Positions 13,275-23,279 of a stretch of 64,000 bases of DNA are shown here, piece by piece. Positions within the stretch are counted from its first letter, which is position 1; each line of letters opens with the position of its first letter. Position numbers and translations under genes: made by a program. Under the pieces are notes generated by a model. The model did not search any database and was not told the DNA's origin. It saw nothing but the letters and a program-made list of their open reading frames with translations. Origin of the DNA: Nothopassalora personata (lineage: Eukaryota > Ascomycota > Dothideomycetes > Mycosphaerellales > Mycosphaerellaceae); NCBI GenBank assembly GCA_033816765.1, contig CM066290.1, positions 1,984,001 through 2,048,000 on the forward strand, given 5' to 3'.

Positions 13275-13652
13275 CTAGGCGCTGAGTGCCAGCCATAGCC
13301 ACGCCAATCGCTCGCAAGAACAGAGCAGTAGTAGTCCTTTCCATGAGGTACTGTACAGCTGCTGCCCGCCACGGTGCCTCAGGCAGTCGACGAGACCGAT
13401 TCCTTTAAGCTTGCGGGCCTTCAAGGCTAAAAGTCGAGAGGGTGGCGTAGGTGGAAGAGATCCGTCCAGCCGAAGCCGACCGTGCCGCCGCAAAACGAAC
13501 AATGTGCCAGCTTTAATTGCGACGCCATTCATCGCATAGACGCGTTGCGCGGAGCCACAGACCATGCTGTGGCAGATCTCAATCCTCCTCAAATTTGGCA
13601 TGACGCTGAAGATCTCCTCCATTCGTCTCGCAAAGACGGGCCTTGCGAACAC
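13275..13652 (-). pseudogene. Possible F-box/LRR-like gene fragment
   Basis: A minus-strand frame includes MEEIFSVMPNLRRIEICHS, which resembles the leucine-rich segments that follow F-boxes in many fungal proteins of unknown function. There is no ATG at the 5' end of the frame, an in-frame stop lies just upstream, and no F-box was found in the other frames up to 14.2 kb. The plus strand carries an overlapping frame of similar length (13482-14174) without a start ATG or domain. This is most likely an eroded fragment; the assignment rests on a short motif only. Confidence 0.25.
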
Positions 13653-14399
13653 GTGTCGATGTCATTTGTAGGGGTCAAAGCATCAATCAAGGCCGAATAT
13701 GCTGATGTCCGGGCCATGTCTGGAGTTTATGTCTTTCGCGCGAATGTACAACACTCTTACCCTCAAGAGGTCAAGAATGGACTGGAACCAGGTTCTCAAC
13801 AGACCTCATCGCCGCTTCACGCTGCTGCTTCCTCGCACCCATTGTCCACGAAGCTGCAGCCACGTGAAGTCGGCAGTCACAGATCTGTTGCAAGTACCGT
13901 TGGCAAGATGGCCTGCAGTCTTGATTTCCTGCTACATGTTGCGCGCTGTCGCAGTCGTGCTTCCAAGCAAGGGACGTTCCTTCATCGACCGGACGGACTT
14001 TTGGCAGGCAGCAGGTTCCGAAGACTCAATCCGCAACGCTTCACCAGCCTCAGTAGCACAGTAGCACCACCGAATCTGGAAAGTGCTCACCATCGCAACT
14101 TGCCTCAATCTCGAGACACAAGCGAACGTAAGCACCGAGAGCCGCAAGCGACCACTTTTTGTATCTGTTCATAACGCGAAAGGATGATGACCCTCCCTCT
14201 TGAATCATTCACCTCGTTCCTGATCTGCGGCTCGGGAGGACAGGGATCATGCCAAGGCTGACAGTTTCAGACCATCCAAATGGTCGGGCTAGGCGGACAA
14301 CTCCGACTTGACTCGGAGCCGGTGATGTTATCAAACGTTTCCTCGCTGATTATTTCGGTTTCATGACTCTGAACGGAATGTGGACGCAGAATTTCATCC
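13653..14399. other. No supported gene; 3' flank of RAD30
   Basis: Overlapping open frames on both strands have no domain and no convincing start. The right end is the 3' untranslated region of the polymerase eta gene. Confidence 0.45.
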
Positions 14400-16436
14400 T
14401 CACCCAAATGCCAGCCTTTTCTGCCCCTTCTCTGGTCCTCCAATGCTACTAGCCGGCGGCCTTCCTCGACCCTTCGGTTTCGTCTTCGACGACTGTTGAG
14501 TAGCCTGCACTGTCGGCTTCGGAAGCGGTCTGGGTGGCGTGGTCTGCTCGTTCTGTAGGTCCTGAGCGAAGTGGAAGTCCTCATGTTCAGTTCTGTCGGA
14601 GTCGGGTATGCGATTCTTGCATCGATCGCAGAGGTAGCCTTGTGTCGTAGATTCTTTTGGTCCTGCTGGTATATCGGGCACTGGTGGTGCCGTAGGAGAA
14701 AAATTGTCACCTTGAGCTGAGGGCGGGAGTTCTGATGGTTCGTCAAAGTAGTGATGCTTTTCGTCGAAAGGATCATCATTCTCCTCAGCTTCAATAGGTC
14801 CCGGTGTTCCCGTAACATCTTCCTCATACTCGCTCCCCATACTGTCCGCCTGCCTGCCAAACAGAGTCGGCACACCACCCACCTTAATCTTCCGCTTCTT
14901 CCTCGCAGGGCCACGATCATTTGTCACCTGCATGCCGATGCTCGTCGCAATCAATGCCTTTCCCTCCTCGCCTCTGACCAGAAAGCCTCTGATGCCCTTG
15001 TTGTTCGTCACGCCATCTTCAAACCCACCGACCGATAGCGACAGGTTTGCACACGGCCAGGCACGCCCATCTACGATAACAGCAGCAAGCAGTCCCTTGG
15101 CCAGATTGAACAGAATCTCCTCGGTAATTCCTTTGCCAAGCGGAATAGGCGTTGATTTACTCCGCGTCTGTGCTCCTTGGCGGTGGTGTAAGTTGATTGT
15201 CTTCGGTCGTCGTTTGTTCTCTAGGACTCCTTCCTCGACAAGGCGGCTGAAAATATCAGCGACGAAGATTCGTAACCACTTGGATGCAACGTCCATGCTG
15301 TTGATCGATGGACGGAAGGATTTGGCGGAGAGCATGGACTTGATCTGAGTCCGCGGGTTCACTTCACTGTCATCTTCCCCTCTAATGACGCCGTATAGCC
15401 AAGCTCCCGTGCTATCGCCCAGTTGCTTCTTGAGTTGCTCGATCGGTATAGGAAGGAGCTCGGACACTGTATCAGTATTGAAAGCCGCCACAACCTCATC
15501 ACCGAGTTTGCCTCCCAGATTGCGTATCTTCGTGAACTTGAACCCCGATAAGAAATGCTGCACCGCCCTGTTCCGTATCACCGTCTGCGCATTCGGCTTC
15601 TTGTGTCCACTCCCCAGTTTCGCCAACATCTTGTTCTTGCTCAGCCCAGCGGAGCACGTATACTTCAGCTCTTTGAAGATCCGTGCCCGAACATCCCTCA
15701 CAATCTCCGAAGCGATCAACATCACCACATCGTCCCAATCCGGATCGTCTTCCTCGGACTGCTCATCGTCCAGATCCACCAACGCATCGGCCGCCCAATC
15801 CAGTACCGTACTCGGCGGCCGAGGCAATGGCTCCGAAGGGTCATCATACGGAGCAGGACCCCTCAGTTCAGGATACCTCTCCAGCAAGATTGCATGAACC
15901 TGCGCGCTCAAATCCAAGAACACCTCGTCGATACTCGCCTTCTCTACTTTCTGCTTGTCCGCGGGCAGACAGCTCTTGATCAATGCCAAGATCTTTCTGC
16001 TTTCAATCCGGTAGGGATCAAGACTGACCTTCCTCGTAGCGATCTCTTTGAAGGCATCGTCTGAATATGACCACGTCGTATCTCCCTCCTTCCACGTCGC
16101 GACGTGTTGGCATATGATGTCTGGGCACTTCTCTTTGGCTTCTGTGATTGTTACATGTCTGTTCAGACCATATGCGCGGGCGGGGTAGTTGATCGCGATG
16201 AGGCCTTGCCATTGTTGTACTGCTAAGGGTTGGTCTGCAGGGATGTCGAGGCGGACCATTTCGCATTGCGCGTAGAAGGCATCGAGGTCGATGTGGGCTA
16301 TCACACGCAGTGGGCAGTTTGTTGTGGAGTGGGCGAAGGTCGAGAGATGTTTGTACGTGTACTTGCTTCGCCGCTTTCGTTTGGTGGCGGGCGAGAAGGG
16401 TGACGAGGTGAAGGCCTGGGAAGAAGATGCTGCCAT
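14400..16436 (-). CDS. DNA polymerase eta (Y family)
   Basis: Single-exon gene of 678 residues from ATG at 16436. This is the translesion polymerase that bypasses UV photoproducts at stalled forks in the nucleus. Catalytic carboxylates are visible in HIDLDAFYAQCE (D50, D52) and ASIDEVFLDL (D170, E171). The palm/fingers continue with YPARAYGLNRH, and the thumb with CSAGLSKNKMLAKLGSGHKKP and the helix-hairpin-like KIRNLGGKLG. The little-finger domain follows. A UBZ-type zinc finger lies near residues 600-630 (YLCDRCKNRI...HEDFH), for binding ubiquitinated PCNA. The last residues, GQKRLAFG, resemble a truncated PCNA-interaction motif. An insertion rich in Asp/Glu separates the catalytic motifs from the thumb. 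Transcribed in the same direction as the DUF2439 gene upstream. Confidence 0.95.
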   Translation of the reverse strand: MAASSSQAFTSSPFSPATKRKRRSKYTYKHLSTFAHSTTNCPLRVIAHIDLDAFYAQCEMVRLDIPADQPLAVQQWQGLIAINYPARAYGLNRHVTITEAKEKCPDIICQHVATWKEGDTTWSYSDDAFKEIATRKVSLDPYRIESRKILALIKSCLPADKQKVEKASIDEVFLDLSAQVHAILLERYPELRGPAPYDDPSEPLPRPPSTVLDWAADALVDLDDEQSEEDDPDWDDVVMLIASEIVRDVRARIFKELKYTCSAGLSKNKMLAKLGSGHKKPNAQTVIRNRAVQHFLSGFKFTKIRNLGGKLGDEVVAAFNTDTVSELLPIPIEQLKKQLGDSTGAWLYGVIRGEDDSEVNPRTQIKSMLSAKSFRPSINSMDVASKWLRIFVADIFSRLVEEGVLENKRRPKTINLHHRQGAQTRSKSTPIPLGKGITEEILFNLAKGLLAAVIVDGRAWPCANLSLSVGGFEDGVTNNKGIRGFLVRGEEGKALIATSIGMQVTNDRGPARKKRKIKVGGVPTLFGRQADSMGSEYEEDVTGTPGPIEAEENDDPFDEKHHYFDEPSELPPSAQGDNFSPTAPPVPDIPAGPKESTTQGYLCDRCKNRIPDSDRTEHEDFHFAQDLQNEQTTPPRPLPKPTVQATQQSSKTKPKGRGRPPASSIGGPEKGQKRLAFG

Positions 16437-16872
16437 CGTGCGCCAAGGTTCATGTTATCGTATGTCCAAGGTGTCGAGATATTCCAGCATGGCGGGCCTG
16501 AGATCCCATTTGCAGCCTACTTTGGTTACTTGAACTTGTGCAACGCGTCGAGGTCGCGCTTCCCGTAAAGTGCTGCCCTTCATTCACGTCATCACGCTCG
16601 CGCCAAACAGATCCTGGTACTTGAAATATTGCTTGGCTACTCCATCAACACTTTGTTCACAGTACAAAGCTAATCGCACGCCAACTGATCGTTACGAACG
16701 AAAGACGAGTGAGTCTTCGTGTAGCTGGTCCCCTGTATCATTGACAGCCTTCGCTCCTCATCTTCAAGCCGCATAACCTCGTGATCATGCTGTTCGTTAT
16801 CCATGCTTACACACTCAAGCTATCTACATGATATAACCACAAGCAGCAACGTCGTCTTGCCACCGCGATTTC
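16437..16872. other. RAD30 promoter / DUF2439 gene 3' flank
   Basis: 436 nt between two co-oriented genes. No gene and no clear regulatory motif seen. Confidence 0.6.
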
Positions 16873-18951
16873 TTACCCGGCATACGGCAAAGCAGCTCCT
16901 CGACTCAAGCCTGGAGGCGGCGGTCGAGGTTGCTGTTTATCAACAGCATGTCCTGCCGGCATGACCTCTTCAGCTGACTTGACGCACCACTTCTCTTCAT
17001 CCCAGTTCGGTGGTCGCCAAGTGAAAAGATCGAAAGCCTCACGACTCCACGGCCCAAGGTCTTTCGGTGCTTCAGCCTCCTTCTCATTCGGCCTTGACGG
17101 TTTGCCAGGAGCCTGGCAAGGCTTGCTGAGCATTACTTTCGAAGTGCCATTGGATGTCATGTTGAGGCTGACGGACTTCTGAAGCGGCTTCTTCTGCCTC
17201 GAGGCTCGAAAGCCTGGCGCAGCAGCTGATTCCGCAATCGGCTGCTTCTGCTTCTCTCCAGCGGGAGGCACAGGTGTAGGCTCACGAGATCGCTTAGTAG
17301 GCGATGGCGTAGGCGTATAACTTACTGGAGCGCCAGGTATACGTTTCGATTTTGATGACTTGGCAGTATCTGACTCGGACAGTACCCTCCTGAACTGGCG
17401 CTCCTGGGGCCGCGGCGGCGTTCTAGCAGATGCTGGTGCTGGCGAGCTTGTACGTGGTGTCGCTTCTTCGCCGGCCTCTTCATCGTCGAAGAAATCGCCA
17501 GGCGCCCCGTTGCCGAGGTCAGCGTTGCAGTCAAGCTCGATAGGGGCCGATTTAGCCTTAGCTGGAGCCAGCCTCGCACTGCTGGTGCTACCTTTCTTCT
17601 TGTCTATCTTCGCTAGTCGGGCTTGGAGTTTAGTCAGCGCAGCTGTCGGTGCTTCTTCATCGCTCTCGTCGTTGCTGACCCGGGGCAGTGCAGGGACTTC
17701 TGCGTTCGTCGAAGACGAAATTGGTGGCTTCTTGGAAAGCTGATCCTGACAAAGTAGTGTCCGCTTCTTCGGAGCGCTGGCAGCCAGCCTCAGAGTCTGT
17801 CCAGTCCGCGTGCTCGCCGGCTTTGAGGTCGTCGTAGAACGATGCTGCTCTCCTCCACTTCCCTGGTCTTCCTTGTTGAAGCTTCGGGCCTTCGCAGGGC
17901 GTGCTGCTTTCAATACCACATCTGACGACATGCGTGCGGTTGCCGCGCCCGATACAGGAAGTTGATCTGGTGGTGCTTTCTGCTTCTCCTTTGCGGCGGT
18001 ACGAGGCCTTTCGCAGGGCTCGGACTGCTGAGTCTGAAAGGCAGGAGAGCTAGATCTGACCACGATCCTGTTGCCCACTTCAGCCGTCCGCGGCTTACGT
18101 GGTGGTGAAGATGAGCGGGCCAGCACCTCGTCTGAAAACCCTGGCAGGAACTTGTTTGATGATGGTGCATCATCAGACAGATCGATAACCTCTTTCGTCC
18201 CAAGTTGTTGTTGTCCTGATGGCAGTGATGCCATCTTCTTTTGCTTCGCTGCATCTGCTGTTCGTGCCCACAAGGGCTGCTCGGCTTGTCTCGCTGGAGG
18301 TGAGATCTTCGTTGTTCTAGTCAATGTCCAGTCTGGTGCTGCATTTCGCTGTCGTTTTGGCGGCCTGCCTGCTTCCCACCCTTCGTTCTCCGCTTCTGCC
18401 TGTCGTTCCTCGAAAGGTGACTTCTGGGGCATGCTTGCTTTACCCATCGGCCCTTTCGGGGTACCAAGCAGCGCATTCAAAGATCTGTGCTTCAGCTGAG
18501 TATTCGCTCGAGATAAAGTCGCCGCCAACGGTCGTTGAGAAGGTGTCGGTATTGCCCTGGCTGTCGACATGCCCGCCTCTCGTCCTGCAGCAGCAATGGC
18601 AGTGGTCGAGTCCTTCTTTCTGCTTCTTCTAAGCTCAGTCAAGTCAGTCTCGGTCTGTCCAGTGCTGTCTCCCACCTCCACCATCACGCCGTTCCGCTCT
18701 AGCCGCACTTCATCGCCTTCCTGTACCTCCTCGTCCCCGGCCCAGTGAGTGTCGCCAACCAAGTTGCGCCCTTCATCGTAGACCATGACCCGCTTGTTGA
18801 ACGTGTGGTATCGCAGGAAGCCGTCCTGCCACTTCTTCGCCTTCTTCTTGACATCGTGTGTGTACATGCAGTTGAAGTCGAGGACGGGTGCAGTGTGTTG
18901 CGTTGGTGGGATGGACAGCGAAGGCGTGTTGCGAAACACAGCGGCCGTCAT
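16873..18951 (-). CDS. DUF2439 protein of the Mte1/Dbl2/ZGRF1 type
   Basis: Single-exon gene, 692 residues, ATG at 18951. Residues about 22-98 form the DUF2439 domain: VLDFNCMYTHDVKKKAKKWQ, then FNKRVMVYDE, GDTHW, EGDEVRLERNGVMVEVGD. In yeasts this domain marks Mte1 and Dbl2, partners of the Mph1/Fml1 and Fbh1 helicases in processing recombination intermediates; in animals it lies at the N-terminus of ZGRF1. The rest is Ser/Lys/Pro-rich and probably disordered, with short conserved-looking patches (GDFFDDEEAGEEATPR; GPWSREAFDLFTWRPP near the C-terminus). No helicase domain is present, as in the yeast proteins. It lies 436 nt upstream of the polymerase eta gene. Function is inferred from the domain only. 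Confidence 0.85.
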   Translation of the reverse strand: MTAAVFRNTPSLSIPPTQHTAPVLDFNCMYTHDVKKKAKKWQDGFLRYHTFNKRVMVYDEGRNLVGDTHWAGDEEVQEGDEVRLERNGVMVEVGDSTGQTETDLTELRRSRKKDSTTAIAAAGREAGMSTARAIPTPSQRPLAATLSRANTQLKHRSLNALLGTPKGPMGKASMPQKSPFEERQAEAENEGWEAGRPPKRQRNAAPDWTLTRTTKISPPARQAEQPLWARTADAAKQKKMASLPSGQQQLGTKEVIDLSDDAPSSNKFLPGFSDEVLARSSSPPRKPRTAEVGNRIVVRSSSPAFQTQQSEPCERPRTAAKEKQKAPPDQLPVSGAATARMSSDVVLKAARPAKARSFNKEDQGSGGEQHRSTTTSKPASTRTGQTLRLAASAPKKRTLLCQDQLSKKPPISSSTNAEVPALPRVSNDESDEEAPTAALTKLQARLAKIDKKKGSTSSARLAPAKAKSAPIELDCNADLGNGAPGDFFDDEEAGEEATPRTSSPAPASARTPPRPQERQFRRVLSESDTAKSSKSKRIPGAPVSYTPTPSPTKRSREPTPVPPAGEKQKQPIAESAAAPGFRASRQKKPLQKSVSLNMTSNGTSKVMLSKPCQAPGKPSRPNEKEAEAPKDLGPWSREAFDLFTWRPPNWDEEKWCVKSAEEVMPAGHAVDKQQPRPPPPGLSRGAALPYAG

Positions 18952-19489
18952 ATTGTCTAGTTAGCTCGCACATCATCGTCGCATCGCGTGTGGGTCAAGT
19001 TGGGATGCGAGAAAGTGGTGAAGTGTACACACATCTATGTAGAGCGCAGACACGTCCGCCCGGGATCAAGGGATGACGCGACGCGACTTGCCGGCTCACG
19101 AAAACTGAAGGAACGCACGGGATCAACCGGCGTGAGCATCCATCGTCCTCTTCACCACCCGGGACTGATGAGAACACGACATGCTTTTCGATGTTGTCAT
19201 ACAGTTATGTCTCGCCGGGCTCCCGATATGGGTAGCCAGCCTTGCTAAGTTATCACACAGAGTGCAAGTAGAGTAGTCCCCCCTGACTTCGAGACCGCTT
19301 ACCAGCAGTCCACGTGAAGTCCTCCGATAACGCCGCGGAGCCATCGCTGGCTGGCCCATAAAGCGCTCAACAAAGTCAGTATCACACACGCGGGCTCGAT
19401 CATCCACACTGCTCTGCCCGCTGCTGCCGCTCGCCACTCATCGTCTCGATGACCTCCCCTCATAAGCGCCGCGATCCCGCAAGAAAACT
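18952..19489. other. DUF2439 gene promoter / RING gene 3' flank
   Basis: 538 nt between co-oriented genes. No gene supported. Confidence 0.6.
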
Positions 19490-22400
19490 CTACCTCCATC
19501 GTCCAGCGTCCCTATCCCTCTCATCCACGCCAACCTCATCCTCATACTTGTAGCTGATGCGTCTCTCCTTCTTGCCCTTCTTCACCCTGTTGCGGTCTCC
19601 CTTGGGACCACGTGGCGCATCGATCTCCTCCTCCTCTCGACCACGCTTGCCAAGCGAGGAAGACTGCGTGCTCTGGCGACGCAATGCCTCCTTCGCTTCA
19701 CGACCTTGCTGAGCTCGAGCGCGCTCCGCAGCATATGGATCTGAAGACGTGGCGACACTCTGCTCAGCCACGCTAGGGCGGCGATCCCGGGATGGTGGCG
19801 GCATGTGCTTGTCCTTGCGCTGTTCGCCAAGCATCTTGCGGCCCTTGATCTTGAAGCCAATATCGTCATCGTCTGGCTGTACTACCACCGAAGCAGGTTC
19901 TGGCTCCCGGGCACGATCATCGCGTGAAGGCCGATCGTGCTTGGATGACCGGTGGTGAGAACGTTCCTTGCGCTCGTCTTCGTAGTGGTTGTCTTCGCGC
20001 TTGGAGTGCTTATGGCTTCGACGGCTCTCCTTGCGCTCATCATAGTCGTCACGCTCTCGGTCACCTCGACTCTTGCGTCGAGAGTAGTCATGCTGACTCT
20101 CTGGCTCTCGTGCCGGTGACTTTGAACGATGACGGCGGTGGTGCCGGTCTTTGCTTCTGTCACGATGGGAACGAGACGAACGATGCTCATCATCCTTGTC
20201 GCGGTGACGGCGACGGGAGCTATCATCTGCACGTGATTCTGATCGAGAACGGTACTTCTTGCTCGACTTGTCTGCATCGCGGCTGCCGTTGCGCTCATCA
20301 TACCGCTCATCACGATCCTTGCGCTTCTTCCTCTCACGCTCCTTGCGTCGAGCATACGCTTCCTCTGACTCATAGTCATCATCGGCTTCGCGAGCTGCCT
20401 CTCTGCCAGCGTCCCGCCCTGATCGAGAGCGTGATCGTGACCTATCGTAGTCATGATCTTCTTGCTTGACATCCTCAATCCGCATCGACTCTGGCGCTTG
20501 TGACGGAGCCTTGACTTCAGGTGCTGGCGTCGGAGTGGGCTTCGCTGCAGCTTGTCGACCCGCCCAGCCTGTGTTTGGTCGGCCTTCTCGCATCGCCTTA
20601 GGCCCACTAGGCGCACCCGCTGGCGGAGCAGGAGTGGAAGTGAGCTCAACCACACCATCTGTGCCACGGTTGCCATAACCGCTGTAGGCTCCACGTGCAC
20701 CTCGGAAGCCGCCTCGCGGCCCATTGAATCCTTGTTGGCCACGACCATATTGCTGCTGATTTTGCACGCCATTGTCGAAGTCGTTGTATGGACCAGATTG
20801 GTCGAAAGAGTCGACTTGCATACTGCTGTCGGTGATCTGGTTGCCGTTGTCGTCGTATTGTGGCTCGCTCTTGTCTTTACTTGTCTCGCCATCTGCTAGA
20901 TCTGGCAGCGTGTTAGTGGAAGGCCCCAGTGGAAGAAGAAGGATCACGTTACCTGGCTGGTGGTCTTGGCTTGCCATGTCGACGTCGCCATTCTGCTTGG
21001 CTTTGTCTGCAATGTCATCTGTGCCGTTAGTGCCTACATCATTAGTATCGATGGCGTCCGGATCGCCGTTGGTCGTGGTTCTCTGCGATGTCTCTCCCGG
21101 GCCGGTGGAGGTACCATCTGGACCTTGGCCAGCATCGTAGCTTGGGGATGCACGACGTTGGTAGGCTGCCTCGGTTGCGTTCGCACCACTTGATGATTGC
21201 GGCCTACCAGCTTGATTTTGGCCAAATTGATGGTTTTGACCATACTGGTGCTGCTGCTGGTAGCCCCAGCCGCCACGGCCTCGGCCAAACTGATTACCTC
21301 GTGCGCCTCTACCGAAGCCACGGCCGTATCCACGGCCGTAACCGCGATCATTGAAAGAAGTCTGGTGGCGATTACCGTTTCCGTACGCGTTAGACTGAGC
21401 ATAGTTCCCCTGATTGGGGAAAAAACCAGGTCCTCCCATTCCATTGAAATCGCCCATGCCTGTGCCCATGCCGCCGTTCATGCCGCCCATTCCCATGCCC
21501 ATGCCCATGCCCATCATGCTCATGTCCATGCCGCCGAAGTTGCCGTTGAACATCATAGACGGATCCATGCCCATCGGGGGCATGCCTGCGCCGGTTCTTA
21601 GCCGGTTACGGCTGTGGGGATGGAAAGAAATTGACTTACCCATCATGTTTGGCATGCCCATGCCGCCGAACCCTGGCATTCCCATCATCTGGTTCATCAT
21701 GTTCATGTTCATATTGCCAAAGTTCCCGTTGTTGCCGAAGCCGTTCACGTCAAAGGCGCCAAAGCTCGGTTGCTGCTCGGTCTGCATGTTCTGCTCCTCG
21801 TTCTCCTGACCGTTATCTTGCGCGCGCGTCGTCTGATGACCGCCGTCATGTTGCTGTCCTTCCTCCTGCTCGGGTCGCTCGGTAGTGATGACTACATTGT
21901 CGTCATCGTCGGACTCGTCGTCCCCATCTTGCTCTTCTTGTTGCCCGTTTACGTTGTTCTCCTCTGTCGATGCCTGCAGAACGTCAATATCATACTGTGT
22001 GAGCAACTCATGCTTGGGTGTATGGAGTACCTCTGCTGGCGGCGCCGTCTCGCCATTATCGACGGACGACGACTCCTCCACTGCCGGCGTCTCTCCAGCA
22101 TTGCTGGCTTCTGCTGCCAGTGTAGGCACAGCAACTGTAGACTCGGTGTTCACTAGAGTGGCGGATGCGACATCTGCAGCGGGCGTGGCTGCTTCTTCAG
22201 TTGTGGTGGGCTTGGGTGTAGCCGTGATCTTCTCGCCAGTCTTGAGATCGATGCCTCGCTTCTTGGCCTCGGTCTTGAGAAAGACCTTGATAGTGGTTTG
22301 CAGCGCTTTGCCCGGTGTGGCGGTGTCCTTGTCGAAGGGAGAGTGTGAGCAAACGGGGCACTCTGTGGTCGATAGTGACTCGTGGCCTGGATTCAGTCAG

Positions 22401-22664
22401 TGTGCTGGCAGATGATGTGCCTGGGGCATCCTCCACTCACAGTCACCGCAGACTGAAGTGTCGCAGCATGCCAGCTTCAGCGGGTTGACGGCCAAGTTGT
22501 TGCAGATTGCGCAGCGGAGCTTCTCGGGTATCTGATCAATCTCCATCGCACTGGCAGCAGGTCAGTATTGCATATGTAGTAATGCGCGCATGTGGACTGT
22601 GTCTTGTGTATGCATACCGAGCGAATTCGAGCTCTGGCCCAGCGATGGCATTCTTCGTCGCCAT
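19490..22664 (-). CDS. RBBP6/Mpe1-type RING finger protein with Met/Gly-rich, RGG and RS-like regions
   Basis: Five exons (22664-22618, 22550-22441, 22386-21640, 21585-20953, 20901-19490) give 982 residues; introns are 67, 54, 54 and 51 nt. The spliced N-terminus carries IPEKLRCAICNNLAVNPLKL, then ACC and VCGDC and TECPVC, a C4C4 RING/U-box-like pattern as in RBBP6 and yeast Mpe1 (pre-mRNA 3'-end cleavage and polyadenylation, ubiquitin ligation). The DWNN domain and zinc knuckle of those proteins are missing. After an acidic linker comes a Met/Gly-rich region (GMGMGMGMGG), a RGYGRGYGRGFGRGARG box, and a C-terminal third of RS, RD and KE runs typical of splicing-associated proteins. A nuclear RNA-processing role is inference. 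Shares a divergent promoter with the hydrolase gene. Confidence 0.85.
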
Positions 22665-23279
22665 GGTGTCTCTCTTGCTGCGTGATCGGCGGAGGGAACT
22701 TGCGATGGATGGATGGGGGAGGTGGAGGTGGAGGTGGAACTCGCGGGCAGCTCTCTTGCCTGCCGCCGCTTATGCCGTGTTGGGTTCGCGCGCGGTCTTC
22801 ATCGAAGGAGTGTGATTGCTATGTCAGGAGGGCGGCGGCAGAGGTGGACGCGGCGGAAACGGTTGGCGAGGTAGGCAACGCGATGTGATGGTGAAGTGAT
22901 TCGCAGGCGCTGTCGCGTGTGTCTCTCTCTGCACGAGAAGTTCGGCAAGCAAATGATAAATCCATGAAGGGGCAGGGATCATGGGTGACTAAGCCTCCGT
23001 CAGTCAGAATCGCCAGTTGAAGCACAATCACCTATCTAACAATCGTGCGTGCCTTCACACATCAGCCAAGGCAATCAGGCATCACGCTCGAGATATATCA
23101 TATTATTCGACCATCACCAATCAATTCCATATGATCGATTATGTACGGCAGCCGCAACTGTTCAGAACGATATGCCCGGCGTCAACAGAAGCACGGACTC
23201 TTCGGATAAGCTTTCTTTCATCACTTCAGCTGCTGCTCGTCGTCTGCGCAACGCAGAATGTCGTGTCACTGTCGCTAAA
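22665..23279. promoter_or_regulatory. Divergent promoter region, RING gene and hydrolase gene
   Basis: 615 nt separate the two start codons. It includes a GGTGGAGGTGGAGGT-like purine-rich stretch near 22715-22740. No gene is supported inside it. Confidence 0.5.

Noticed and set aside
13482..14174. 230-codon plus-strand frame
   Set aside because: It starts with GTG, lacks a domain and overlaps the minus-strand F-box-like fragment.
14267..14920. Possible extra C-terminal exon of polymerase eta in another frame
   Set aside because: The +1 frame gives no conserved PCNA-binding ending, and the main frame already stops at a family-like tail.
19882..20892. 336-codon minus frame within the RING gene
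   Set aside because: Alternate frame of a low-complexity RS/RD region; no start context or domain.
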